Source: an uncultured Prochlorococcus sp.
GTDB taxonomy: Bacteria > Cyanobacteriota > Cyanobacteriia > PCC-6307 > Cyanobiaceae
Reading direction: 5' to 3'
Assembly (NCBI GenBank): GCA_902617605.1
Contig: CACMXO010000004.1
Span: 1-64,000, forward strand
DNA length: 64,000 bases
In this document: one piece after another, positions 26,842-35,028 of the stretch
Layout of the letters: each line of letters starts with the position of its first letter
How positions within the stretch are numbered: position 1 is the stretch's first letter
Position numbers and translations under genes: made by a program
The notes under the pieces: generated by a model
Seen by the model: only the letters and a program-made list of their open reading frames with translations
Database searches by the model: none
What the model was told of the DNA's origin: nothing

Positions 26842-28207
26842 TAATTTATTAAGAGCTCCAAACCAAAGTATTGAGGAAACTGGTTATGCCTGGTATGTAG
26901 GTAACGCTAGATTAATCAATTTATCTGGACGTTTATTAGGAGCTCACATTGCTCACTCTGGACTAATAGTCTTTTGGGCGGGAGCAATGATGCTCTTTGA
27001 GGTTAATCATTTTACTTTTGATAAACCAATGTGGGAGCAAGGTTTAATCTGTATGCCACACGTTGCAATGTTTGGCTATGGAATAGGCCCAGGTGGTGAA
27101 GTTACTGATATCATGCCTTTCTTCCAAGCAGGCGTGGTTCATTTGATAGCTTCCGCTGTACTTGGTTTTGGTGGTATTTACCATTCATTAGCAGGTCCAG
27201 AAAAACTTGAAGAAGATTTTCCATTTTTCTCAACTGATTGGAGAGATAAAAATCAAATGACAAATATCCTTGGATATCATTTGATTGTTCTAGGTGTTGG
27301 TGCATTAGCATGGTCAGTAAACTGGTGTTTTATTGGCGGTGCATATGACACATGGGCACCTGGTGGTGGTGAAGTCAGACTTGTAAACCCAACTTTAGAT
27401 CCAAGAGTTATTCTTGGTTATCTATTCAGATCTCCATGGGGAGGAGCTGGTTCAATAATCGGTGTTAACTCCATTGAAGATATTGTTGGTGGACATGTTT
27501 ATGTTGGTATTACTGCAATTATTGGAGGAATATTCCACATCTTTACCAAACCTTTTGGATGGGCAAGAAGAGCATTCATCTGGAACGGCGAAGGACTATT
27601 AAGTTATGCACTTGGTGGAATTTGTGTAGCAAGTTTCATTGCCTCAACATTCATCTGGTTTAACAACACTGCTTACCCTTCAGAGTTTTATGGCCCAACA
27701 AATGCTGAAGCTTCACAAGCCCAAAGCTTTACTTTCCTAGTGAGAGATCAAAGAATTGGAGCTAACGTAGGTTCAACAATGGGACCAACAGGTCTAGGTA
27801 AGTATCTCATGAGATCTCCTACTGGTGAAATTATATTTGGTGGTGAAACAATGAGATTTTGGGATTTCAGAGGGCCATGGTTAGAGCCTTTAAGGGGACC
27901 TAACGGACTAAGCCTTGAAAAAATCCAAAATGATATTCAGCCTTGGCAGGTAAGAAGAGCAGCTGAATATATGACTCATGCTCCTAACGCTTCTATCAAC
28001 TCTGTTGGTGGAATCATTACAGAGCCTAATGCTGTTAACTTCGTTAACTTAAGACAATGGTTAGCTGCAGCTCAATTCTTCCTAGGATGGTTTACATTCA
28101 TCGGTCACCTTTGGCATGCTGGACGTGCTAGAGCGGCCGCTGCAGGTTTCGAAAAAGGAATCGACAGAAAGAGTGAACCAGCTCTAGAAATGCCTGATTT
28201 AGATTAA
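26825..28207 (+). CDS. psbC: photosystem II CP43 chlorophyll-binding protein
   Basis: GTG start at 26825 inside psbD, preceded by AGGAGG (about 26810-26815), the conserved arrangement of this gene pair; 460 residues beginning with [14 protein letters not shown] (initiator read as Met). Six membrane helices with paired His residues for chlorophyll, the large lumenal loop with [14 protein letters not shown], which contains the Arg near the Mn cluster, and the end ALEMPDLD. A longer frame to TTG 26798 exists but the GTG fits the family N-terminus. Terminator follows at 28229. Confidence 0.98.
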   Translation: METPFNNLLRAPNQSIEETGYAWYVGNARLINLSGRLLGAHIAHSGLIVFWAGAMMLFEVNHFTFDKPMWEQGLICMPHVAMFGYGIGPGGEVTDIMPFFQAGVVHLIASAVLGFGGIYHSLAGPEKLEEDFPFFSTDWRDKNQMTNILGYHLIVLGVGALAWSVNWCFIGGAYDTWAPGGGEVRLVNPTLDPRVILGYLFRSPWGGAGSIIGVNSIEDIVGGHVYVGITAIIGGIFHIFTKPFGWARRAFIWNGEGLLSYALGGICVASFIASTFIWFNNTAYPSEFYGPTNAEASQAQSFTFLVRDQRIGANVGSTMGPTGLGKYLMRSPTGEIIFGGETMRFWDFRGPWLEPLRGPNGLSLEKIQNDIQPWQVRRAAEYMTHAPNASINSVGGIITEPNAVNFVNLRQWLAAAQFFLGWFTFIGHLWHAGRARAAAAGFEKGIDRKSEPALEMPDLD

Positions 28208-28228
28208 TTTCTACTTCAACAAAAAAAG

Positions 28229-28246
28229 CCCTATCTTTAGATAGGG
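28229..28246 (+). terminator. rho-independent terminator of psbDC
   Basis: Stem CCCTATC / GATAGGG with four-base loop, flanked by seven A on the left and nine T on the right (28247-28255). It lies 21 bp after psbC. The A block makes it usable for the leftward maf gene as well, which ends at 28267. Confidence 0.93.
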
Positions 28247-28266
28247 TTTTTTTTTGCTCAATTTTA

Positions 28267-28878
28267 TTATCTATATAAATTTTCTCTAAGCCATGGCAAA
28301 CTTAATCCCATTACATTACTGAAGCAACCCTCTATTTTGTCTATATATTTACCGCCTATACCTTCCAAGGCAAATCCTCCGGCGCAGTATAAAGGTTCAT
28401 TTGTATCTACATAACTCTTGATTTCCCAATCTTCCAAATTAGAAAAATAAACTTTTGAACTTACTGTTTTTTTTCTTATTTCAGTTATTTTAAAAATTTT
28501 GGAAGTTGAATCAAAACTCCCAATTATTAGAGTATGACCAGTATGTAAAAATCCAGATTCTCCAGACATTTTTTTCCATCTAATAAAGGCTTCCTCTTTA
28601 TTAAATGGTTTTCCATAAGCTTCACCTTTAAATTCAAAAATTGAATCGCAACCAAGTATTTCCAAAGGACCATAATTAAATTCTTCGGGTAATGATATGT
28701 TTTGAATATTTTCAGATAAACTATTAGCCTTTTGAAAAGATAATTCCAAAGCTAGATTAAATATATTCTTTTCTTGAATAGTAGTTTCATCAAAGTTACT
28801 TGATATTTGGATAAATTCGATTTGACAATTTTCTAGTAATTTCTTTCTAGATTGAGAAGCAGAGGCTAGAATTAACAC
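28267..28878 (-). CDS. maf: Maf family nucleotide pyrophosphatase
   Basis: 203 residues. N-terminal [14 protein letters not shown] (family: LASxSPRR, here Gln-Ser for Pro-Arg), the catalytic region [18 protein letters not shown], and [23 protein letters not shown] with the C-terminal GLPL-type [12 protein letters not shown]. Maf proteins hydrolyse non-canonical or modified nucleoside triphosphates. Converges on psbC across the shared terminator. Confidence 0.93.
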   Translation of the reverse strand: MLILASASQSRKKLLENCQIEFIQISSNFDETTIQEKNIFNLALELSFQKANSLSENIQNISLPEEFNYGPLEILGCDSIFEFKGEAYGKPFNKEEAFIRWKKMSGESGFLHTGHTLIIGSFDSTSKIFKITEIRKKTVSSKVYFSNLEDWEIKSYVDTNEPLYCAGGFALEGIGGKYIDKIEGCFSNVMGLSLPWLRENLYR

Positions 28879-28944
28879 AAATTTTTAATCAAATTATAAT
28901 TCAATTTACTAATTAATAATTTGTAAAATTAATATAAATTACTA

Positions 28945-30474
28945 ATGGAATTAGAAGAAAAATTACATGAAATTAAGAAACCAATAATGGTCCTAGGCAC
29001 TTCTAGTGGGGCAGGGAAATCTTTAACAGTTACTGCTATTTGCAGGATTCTTAAAAATTTAGGAGAAGAGCCAATACCTTTTAAAGGACAAAACATGAGT
29101 AACAACGCATGGGTTGATTGGGAAGGTGGGGAAATGGCATATTCACAGGCTCTTCAAGCCTTTGCTTGTGGTATTAATCCATCTGCAGAGATGAATCCAA
29201 TTTTATTAAAACCACAAGGTAATTCAACAAGTGAGGTCATTCATCTTGGCAAAAGTATAGGAATAACAACTGCTAAAGACTACTACAAAGATTGGTTTAT
29301 TCCGGGGTGGGAAATAATTAAAAAAAGTTTAAAGTCTATTTACGAAAGGAATCCGAATTGCCGTTTAATTATCGAAGGAGCTGGGAGTCCTGTAGAGATG
29401 AATTTAATGCATAGAGATCTGACTAATTTAAGAGTTGCTAAATATTTAAATGCAAATTGTATTTTGGTTACTGATATTGAGAGGGGAGGCGTATTTGCAC
29501 AAATAATTGGTACTCTTGAATTAATGAAGCCTGAAGAAAAGAAGCTTATTAAGGGAATTATCATAAATAGATTCAGAGGAGACCTTTCATTATTTGAAGA
29601 TGGGAAAAAATGGATAGAGAATAAGACTCAAATCCCTGTTATTGGCATTATTCCATGGTTAAATGATTCATTTCCTCCAGAGGATTCTTTAGATTTAATA
29701 GAAAAAAAATCACTTTCTAAAAATCCTGAAATCTCAGTTGGAATTATAAAATTACCATCTATCAGCAACTTCTCGGATTTTGATCCACTAGAAAATGAAG
29801 AAACAATATTTATTGAATGGATAAGAAAATCGCAAAACCTAAGTAAGTATGACTTCATTATTCTGCCGGGTAGTAAACAAACGATTAAAGATCAAATATT
29901 TCTTGAAAATTCTGGCTTATCTAAGGACATAAGGGACTATTCAAATAACGAAGGAAATATTATTGGAATATGTGGAGGTTTACAAATGTTAGGGACTACA
30001 CTTGAAGATCCGTATTTTAAAGAGGGTTCCAAAAATTATTCTGAACAAAAAATTAAAGGAATTGGATTATTACCATTAAAAACTACTTTCTTTAAAAAAA
30101 AATTAACACGTCAAATTAACTCTAAATCTAAATGGCCATGCCAATCAGAAATTAATGGATTTGAAATTCATAATGGTCAAACTGTATTAGATAACCTTCA
30201 AAGTTCATTAAAGATTAATCCTATTTTTGAAGATTCAGATCTTGGTTGGTACAAAAAAAATAATAAAGGAGGAACTATTGCAGGAACATACATTCATGGG
30301 ATCTTTGAAAATGACAGTTGGAGAGCGCAATATATTAATTTAATAAGGAAGAGTAAAAATCTACCAATATTAAATAGAAAATCAATATCTTATAAAGAGA
30401 AGAGACAATCCATTATTGATAATCTTGCGAATGAATTCCACAAACATTTAAATCTTAAATCATTTTTAAGTTGA
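28945..30474 (+). CDS. cobQ: cobyric acid synthase
   Basis: 509 residues. N-terminal ATP-binding dethiobiotin-synthetase-like domain (MVLGTSSGAGKSLTVTAICR, FKGQNMSNNAWV, IEGAGSPVEMNL) and a C-terminal glutamine amidotransferase domain (IIGICGGLQMLGTT with the Cys, YIHGIFEND with the His). Amidates cobyrinic acid a,c-diamide in corrinoid synthesis; marine picocyanobacteria make pseudocobalamin. Stop overlaps the ferredoxin start by 4 bp (TTGA). Confidence 0.97.
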   Translation: MELEEKLHEIKKPIMVLGTSSGAGKSLTVTAICRILKNLGEEPIPFKGQNMSNNAWVDWEGGEMAYSQALQAFACGINPSAEMNPILLKPQGNSTSEVIHLGKSIGITTAKDYYKDWFIPGWEIIKKSLKSIYERNPNCRLIIEGAGSPVEMNLMHRDLTNLRVAKYLNANCILVTDIERGGVFAQIIGTLELMKPEEKKLIKGIIINRFRGDLSLFEDGKKWIENKTQIPVIGIIPWLNDSFPPEDSLDLIEKKSLSKNPEISVGIIKLPSISNFSDFDPLENEETIFIEWIRKSQNLSKYDFIILPGSKQTIKDQIFLENSGLSKDIRDYSNNEGNIIGICGGLQMLGTTLEDPYFKEGSKNYSEQKIKGIGLLPLKTTFFKKKLTRQINSKSKWPCQSEINGFEIHNGQTVLDNLQSSLKINPIFEDSDLGWYKKNNKGGTIAGTYIHGIFENDSWRAQYINLIRKSKNLPILNRKSISYKEKRQSIIDNLANEFHKHLNLKSFLS

Positions 30475-30725
30475 AAAAAACAAAAAATATAAAAGTAATA
30501 TGGCCAAACAATAAAGAAACTTTTGTTTCAGATGGTGATGACTGGTTTTCTTCTGCTGAAAAAGCAGGTTTAGAGATCCCTACTGGCTGCCTCACAGGAA
30601 GTTGTGGAGCATGTGAAATTGATGTAAATGGTGAAACAGTAAGGGCTTGTATAAGTGGAATTAAAAATAATAAAAAATGTAAGTTAGAGGTTTCTTTAAC
30701 TACAGACCCTTTTTGGGAAAAATAA
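30471..30725 (+). CDS. plant-type [2Fe-2S] ferredoxin
   Basis: 84 residues, TTG start overlapping the cobQ stop. The cluster ligands are in GCLTGSCGACEIDV (C40, C45, C48) and RACIS (C60). The last cysteine is only 12 residues after the third, whereas photosynthetic ferredoxin has a longer loop of about 30, so this is a shortened variant of the fdx/2Fe-2S family and not PetF. Partner unknown. Translational coupling with cobQ hints at shared expression, not necessarily shared function. Confidence 0.85.
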   Translation: MKKTKNIKVIWPNNKETFVSDGDDWFSSAEKAGLEIPTGCLTGSCGACEIDVNGETVRACISGIKNNKKCKLEVSLTTDPFWEK

Positions 30726-30731
30726 ATTTCA

Positions 30732-31280
30732 CTAAACATTACCTATTATTAGATAAAGGAAAAGATAGTAAAAAAATGATCCAAAAAATGTGTTTATTAG
30801 AATAACCTTCTTTTTGATTTTTGACGAGGCAATAATATAGCTACCCAAAACATGAGGCAGGATTGGGAAAGATCTAATGATTAAAACATAAAAAGATCTA
30901 AAAGTAATATTGTCAAAAAATTTATAAAGATTATTTTTTTCTGGTTTTTTTAAAAATAATATATTTCTAGAAAATTTAAATTTAATTTTCCTCAGAATAA
31001 GAACTTGAATTACACTTAAAATTGTTAAAGTAGGAGAAAAAAATAAAACATAATTCAACCCAAAAATCTTTAATAATATAAAATCAAAAATAATTGATAG
31101 TGGGAGGCCTAATAATATAGAAACTATATTTAAAGTAATCAAATATTTGTATTGAATATTATTAAATAAGGATTCAAGATCGTAGTTATACTTCAATATT
31201 AGAGCAAAAAAATAAACCCCTAAATAGGTAAAAAATATTTTAAAAATTACTGATTTATAATTTAGATTTCTTTTACTCAT
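30732..31280 (-). CDS. membrane protein, probable VTT/TVP38 (DedA-like) family
   Basis: 182 residues with about five membrane helices. The segment IIRSFPILPHVLGSYIIASS resembles the conserved R-x-(F/I)-P-x-P-x6-Y-x-A-G re-entrant motif of the VTT/DedA superfamily, which moves lipids or maintains membrane homeostasis. Shorter than typical members and heavily biased to Ile/Phe/Lys. A Fur-type palindrome lies at 31294-31308, 14 bp upstream of the start. Converges on the ferredoxin gene with 6 bp between. Confidence 0.6.
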   Translation of the reverse strand: MSKRNLNYKSVIFKIFFTYLGVYFFALILKYNYDLESLFNNIQYKYLITLNIVSILLGLPLSIIFDFILLKIFGLNYVLFFSPTLTILSVIQVLILRKIKFKFSRNILFLKKPEKNNLYKFFDNITFRSFYVLIIRSFPILPHVLGSYIIASSKIKKKVILINTFFGSFFYYLFLYLIIGNV

Positions 31281-31293
31281 ATGCGATGAACAT

Positions 31294-31308
31294 TAATAAT
31301 GATTATCA
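31294..31308. promoter_or_regulatory. possible Fur box upstream of VTT-like gene
   Basis: TAATAATGATTATCA matches the 7-1-7 Fur core TGATAATnATTATCA at 13 of 14 defined positions. It is centred about 21 bp upstream of the leftward start codon, a position where binding would block transcription or initiation. In a 31% GC genome A/T palindromes are common, so this is suggestive only. Confidence 0.35.
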
Positions 31309-31461
31309 AAACGTACAGAACAAATCCCATCTTTCCTAAAGGGGAGATTGTAGAACCAAACCGGAGATATTAAGAAAGCAACTCATTTTATCCACTATCA
31401 AATTTTTTATAGAGAATCCTTTAAACGTTACAGGAAAATAAATAGAAGTAGTAAATTTGGT

Positions 31462-31552
31462 AAAAAAAAGCCCCTTTAATGGGGCCTTTTATGGTTTAAC
31501 TAAAAAAGTGTTTCCTTGTTTCCACTGTTTCAGTAAAACCACTCCTTCACAC
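31462..31552 (-). ncRNA. yfr2: Yfr2-family small RNA
   Basis: Read leftward: a TACTTT -10-like box (31564-31559), then about 90 nt. A long stem TGGTTTtACT / AGTtAAACCA (arms at 31541-31532 and about 31501-31492) encloses tandem GGAAACA (31523-31517 and 31515-31509) separated by one A, flanked by AGTG/CACT. After it comes a G/C terminator stem GCCCC/GGGGC (31485-31470) with an eight-T tail. Tandem GGAAACA in a loop is the hallmark of the cyanobacterial Yfr2 RNAs. The 5' end is an estimate. Targets unknown. Confidence 0.8.
31470..31485 (-). terminator. rho-independent terminator of Yfr2 RNA
   Basis: GCCCC/GGGGC stem with six-base loop; leftward it is followed by TTTTTTTT (31469-31462). The plus side shows CTTTT, weaker. 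It closes the leftward small RNA. Confidence 0.85.
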
Positions 31553-31759
31553 TTGTTTAAAGTATTTCATTAAATTGTTTTTCGTGGAAGGGATAAATGG
31601 AATGTTACTTAACTGTCACATGTACCAGTTTCCCATTTTTGGACATAATAAAAACACTAATTCAGAGAAAAGGATTTTTACTTATCAGAGATTAAAGTGC
31701 GAAGAGTTTCTAATTTGTACAACTTACTGGGGAAATATATAAAGTATCTAAAATATAAA

Positions 31760-31957
31760 TTACGAATTCTTTTCCCAAAACAGATAAATATTAGAAAACT
31801 GATTTTTAGTATCTACTATTGCGGTACTTGTTGAAATCAACTTCCATCCTGCAGAATTACGTTTTTTTATAATTGCTGCAAGTTCGTTTTCTTGTCTTTG
31901 AGTATTTGCATTGCCAACTGCGTAATATATATCAAGATCATTTTCTAATTTTTCCAT
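31760..31957 (-). CDS. small protein, DUF4177-like, 65 aa
   Basis: 65 residues. A short helix then an RNSAGWKLISTSTAIVD strand pair and a final IYLFWEK strand, the pattern of small DUF4177-type domains (GW.LIS....G...FYFER). No membrane helix. Function unknown. Stands alone upstream of the Yfr2 RNA on the same strand, about 200 bp away. Confidence 0.65.
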   Translation of the reverse strand: MEKLENDLDIYYAVGNANTQRQENELAAIIKKRNSAGWKLISTSTAIVDTKNQFSNIYLFWEKNS

Positions 31958-32048
31958 TTTTAAAGTGATGCTTTTTCAGAGTTAATATTACTCAATCTTT
32001 CATCGTTAATGGAAAAGATTAGATAGGGTATTGGTAAATAAGACTTGC

Positions 32049-32153
32049 ATGGTATTACCTTCACCCCAAATTGCGATTGGATTACTGCTTATAAGTATTG
32101 GAATAGTAGTTACTTTTGATATCAAAATTGATCAATTTAAAAGTAAAGATTAA
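32049..32153 (+). CDS. very small single-helix membrane protein, 34 aa
   Basis: ATG to TAA. Residues 8-23 (IAIGLLLISIGIVVTF) form one membrane helix, followed by a charged tail DIKIDQFKSKD. The size and layout resemble the many one-helix proteins of cyanobacterial membranes, but it matches no photosystem or b6-f subunit that I know. Convergent with the rhomboid gene. Confidence 0.45.
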   Translation: MVLPSPQIAIGLLLISIGIVVTFDIKIDQFKSKD

Positions 32154-32210
32154 AAAAAGTTGAATATCTGAGAAAATAACTATATTTATTTGATCAGATA
32201 ATAATCTTAA

Positions 32211-32813
32211 TTAGATTAAGAATAAAAAACATCCTGCAATAAATCCACTTAAATGCCCTAATAGACTTACACCTGGAAAAAAAGAGAATATCAAACCTAT
32301 AAGGCATATTGTCTTTAACATTTTTTGAACTTCATAATTGGACTTAAAACCAATTTCTTTACCTAGAAAATATTTCTTTCCATAAAAAGAAGTTAATAGT
32401 AAGAATCCAAATAAAGCATAAATTATTCCGCTAAATCCTAAAGCGGCATAATTCGGATAGATATTAAAGTACGATAAGATCTTTTCACAAACCCAGATAA
32501 TTAAAAAATTTAAAAAAGAACAAATTAAAATAAATTTCAAATAAAAAAATCTGCTTTCGATTCCAAGTCTCATCAAAAAATATCTAGTAATAATTATCCC
32601 ACCAAGATTACTTAATAAGTGATTTAAATCTGCATGGATTAGGATTGAGGTGAAAATTCTATAGGGTTGATCACTAATTAATCTTGGTACAAAGTAAAAA
32701 TATTCTTTATCAAGAACACCAATTAAATCTGTAAAAATAAAAACTGAAATTAAAAAAATTCCTGTTATAAAATACTGCCAATCAAATTTAGATATTGAAT
32801 TATTAATAGCCAT
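32211..32813 (-). CDS. rhomboid-family intramembrane serine protease
   Basis: 200 residues with six predicted helices. HADLNHLLSN in the second helix gives the conserved His and Asn (H60, H65, N69), GFSG holds the nucleophile (Ser128) and GHLSGFIAG holds the general base (His187). All catalytic positions are kept, so it is probably an active protease. Substrates unknown. No neighbour suggests a partner. Confidence 0.9.
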   Translation of the reverse strand: MAINNSISKFDWQYFITGIFLISVFIFTDLIGVLDKEYFYFVPRLISDQPYRIFTSILIHADLNHLLSNLGGIIITRYFLMRLGIESRFFYLKFILICSFLNFLIIWVCEKILSYFNIYPNYAALGFSGIIYALFGFLLLTSFYGKKYFLGKEIGFKSNYEVQKMLKTICLIGLIFSFFPGVSLLGHLSGFIAGCFLFLI

Positions 32814-32905
32814 GTTTTCTTTAGTTTTATACCAGAAGAATATCTACTTACTTAGAAGAAAAGACACTAAAAGGGTATTTTGAATGTCTTGAATTTATAT
32901 TATCT

Positions 32906-33064
32906 TTAGTAAAATTTGCAATGAGAACTTGTTGGGTGATCTATGCATTCTTTTTCCCAATAATCTTGTCTTGGATCTTTTGGTAGTTGATAATTAAAAT
33001 CATGCATTCTCCAAATATCTGAAGTTGCATTTTTTAGGGCAGTGAATGGAGTGGTTAGTCTCAT
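32906..33064 (-). CDS. small hypothetical protein, 52 aa
   Basis: Read leftward from ATG at 33064 to TAA; a strong ribosome binding site (GGAGG, ending about 4 bases before the ATG) precedes it. 52 residues, soluble, with aromatic and charged character (NATSDIWRMHDFNYQLPKD) and two cysteines near the end (ECIDHPTSSHCKFY). The excellent ribosome binding site in a genome where these are often poor is good support. Unknown family. Confidence 0.72.
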   Translation of the reverse strand: MRLTTPFTALKNATSDIWRMHDFNYQLPKDPRQDYWEKECIDHPTSSHCKFY

Positions 33065-33421
33065 AAAACCTCCTTTATCTCTACTACATAATTATCCTCC
33101 TATTCAATAGAAATTAATAGAGTATTAATACCCGAGTATTAGTGCTTCGTGGTTGTAAAACTATCTTCTCTTTTTGAAATGAGTAAGGTACAAATTAGAG
33201 TAATTAGCTAGAACTAAAAGCAATAATAAAAAAGTATTTAAATAGTTCAACTTAATTTTTAAAATTTAATTACTCTTTAATCTATCGTCAAATAATTAGA
33301 GAGGGAACACTTAGCTTTAACTTTTATGAGTAACCCGCCAAAAACCTTTTAAAATTCGCGGAACAACCTCGCCAACAGCAACTATTCTTTCAGATTAACT
33401 CTAAGAATTAGTTTTAGAATT
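33065..33421. other. gene-poor spacer, 357 bp
   Basis: No confident gene. Contains GAGTATTA twice, 14 bp apart (33120-33127, 33134-33141), the first inside the perfect palindrome GTATTAATAC, and a locally G/C-richer stretch at 33317-33394 with an open frame of 25 codons on the minus strand (see findings). The promoter of the leftward 52-residue gene should lie at its left edge. Confidence 0.45.
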
Positions 33422-33649
33422 TTGATAAAAGCGAAATTAATTAATAGCTATAAATTCAGGGAAATTTGTTTAAATTTATCGTCCGTGAAATGGGACGATT
33501 TGAAATCTTACGGAAAGGTTGAAATTACATCTCAAACCATAAAAGCAGTTGTAGGAAGACTACGGACAATATTTCCCGCAAAAGAAGAAACATCCACCAA
33601 CACATCCACCAACACCAATAAAAATAAAAACCATTTATACAAAAATTGA
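33422..33649 (+). CDS. hypothetical protein with Thr/Asn repeat tail, 75 aa
   Basis: TTG start, 75 residues. The first 52 are mixed and look protein-like (SSVKWDDLKSYGKVEITSQT, VVGRLRTIF). The tail contains two copies of a 12-bp unit (33590-33613) coding TSTN repeats, then an Asn/Lys run. No membrane helix. No known motif. The start is uncertain because no ATG is available. Confidence 0.45.
   Translation: MIKAKLINSYKFREICLNLSSVKWDDLKSYGKVEITSQTIKAVVGRLRTIFPAKEETSTNTSTNTNKNKNHLYKN
33590..33613 (+). repeat. two-copy 12-bp tandem repeat
   Basis: ACATCCACCAAC occurs twice without interruption, coding Thr-Ser-Thr-Asn twice in the tail of the 75-residue protein. A short slippage-type repeat that may vary between strains. 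Confidence 0.85.
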
Positions 33650-33728
33650 TCTTTCTTAGAAATCTTATCTATAACTGCCATTTGAATTAGAACTCAAAAA
33701 ATTAAAAGTGCTAATTACCCTATTAAAC

Positions 33729-33813
33729 CGGAGAGGGTGGGATTCGAACCCACGAATAGTTACCTATTAAACGATTTCGAGTCGTTCGCTTTCGACCACT
33801 CAGCCACCTCTCC
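33729..33813 (-). tRNA. trnS: tRNA-Ser (anticodon CGA)
   Basis: Read leftward: 7-bp acceptor stem GGAGAGG / CCTCTCC, D-arm with GGCTGAGTGGTCGAAAGC, anticodon arm AACGA-CTCGAAA-TCGTT with anticodon CGA (reads UCG), a long variable arm (AATAGGTAACTATT) typical of serine, T-arm GTGGGTTCGAATCCCAC and discriminator G at 33729. CCA is not encoded. 85 nt. Confidence 0.97.
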
Positions 33814-33867
33814 CATATTTAAAATATAAATTAAAAAATTTATACTAAAAATATATTTAGATTTTTG

Positions 33868-34896
33868 TTAATTCCAACCAGTTTCTTTCATTATTTCTAT
33901 TGCCTTACTATTGAATTTGCCAATTTCTTTTATAGTCACATTATCTGGAGTGAAATCTCCAAATTTACTAACAATTCTATTTTGACTTGATTCCTTTAAA
34001 GGGTGCTCATAAGTTTTATTAGCTAAACCTTGACTACCTTCACTAGAAGCTAAATATTCAAGAAGTTTAATAGCCTCAGTCTTGTTTTCTGCATATTTAT
34101 ATACGCCCCCAGCAGTTATATTTACATGCGCAGGATTGGGTATTATTAATTTTATTTTTTCTGCTAAAGAAGCATCTCTTGGGCCTTTAACTCCATCAAG
34201 CATCCTTGCGACATAATAATGATTAACGATTCCAATACCGCACGTTCCCTGCCCTACAGCTCTTATTAATGAAGAATCTCCAGAAAAATAGGGAGTGGAG
34301 ACATTTGATATCAAACCCTTAAGCCAAATTTTTGTTTGGCCAACGCCTTTCTTTGCTATTTGATTAGAAACCAAAGATTGATTATAAGGACTTTTTCTAT
34401 TTCTTAGACATACTTTTCCTTTAAAAGAAGGATTGGTTAGATCCTCAAAATTTTTGATTTTTGTAATATCCACAATATCCGGATTTGTGATGATTACCCT
34501 TAATCGCCTAGTAAGGCCAAACCATTTATTTCTAGGATCTCTTAAATTATTTGGAACACTATTTTCTAGAATATTTGAATTAATTTTTTGAAATAAATTT
34601 GCCTTTGATGCATTTTCAATTCTTGCTGCATCAACAAGAATTACTAAATCAGCCTGAGAATTTTTACCCTCTCTTTTTAAGCGCTCAATTATAGCTTTTC
34701 CATCTGTTTCTATATATCTAACTTTGATGCCAGTTTGTTCTTGAAATTTTTGATAAACCTCTTTATCTGTATTGTAATGTCTACCAGAAAATAACCTAAC
34801 CTCTTTCTCTGCAGAATTTACAGGTTGATTATTTAGAAGTAGCGATAATGTCACTGAAGTAAAAAATAGCTTTTTTAAATAATTCTTTAATTTCAT
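33868..34896 (-). CDS. futA: iron(III) ABC transporter substrate-binding protein (FutA/IdiA)
   Basis: 342 residues. Signal peptide with KKLFFTSVTLSLLL core and cleavage after VNSA (about residue 29). The mature protein starts with EVRLFSGRHYNTDKEVY, the N-terminal iron-tyrosine region of FutA/IdiA proteins, and shares their TGIKVRYIETDGKAIIERL and YYVARM segments. Periplasmic ferric-iron binding for uptake under iron limitation. The permease and ATPase genes are not adjacent, which is normal in Prochlorococcus. Confidence 0.93.
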   Translation of the reverse strand: MKLKNYLKKLFFTSVTLSLLLNNQPVNSAEKEVRLFSGRHYNTDKEVYQKFQEQTGIKVRYIETDGKAIIERLKREGKNSQADLVILVDAARIENASKANLFQKINSNILENSVPNNLRDPRNKWFGLTRRLRVIITNPDIVDITKIKNFEDLTNPSFKGKVCLRNRKSPYNQSLVSNQIAKKGVGQTKIWLKGLISNVSTPYFSGDSSLIRAVGQGTCGIGIVNHYYVARMLDGVKGPRDASLAEKIKLIIPNPAHVNITAGGVYKYAENKTEAIKLLEYLASSEGSQGLANKTYEHPLKESSQNRIVSKFGDFTPDNVTIKEIGKFNSKAIEIMKETGWN

Positions 34897-35028
34897 TTAT
34901 TAAGATTGTTATTTTTGTTACCTTACAACAAAAATTTGGTAGAAATAATCCAAAAATAAAAAATCACATTGTCATGTATATTTCTTTACCTTAGGAAATG
35001 ACATTCTGATACTTTCGAGATATAAATC

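Noticed and set aside
31535..31556. ACTCCTTCACAC on the plus strand as a Yfr1-like motif
   Set aside because: Yfr1 has ACTCCTCACAC between two stem-loops; here one base is inserted, the stems are missing, and the sequence is explained as the complement of the Yfr2 5' part.
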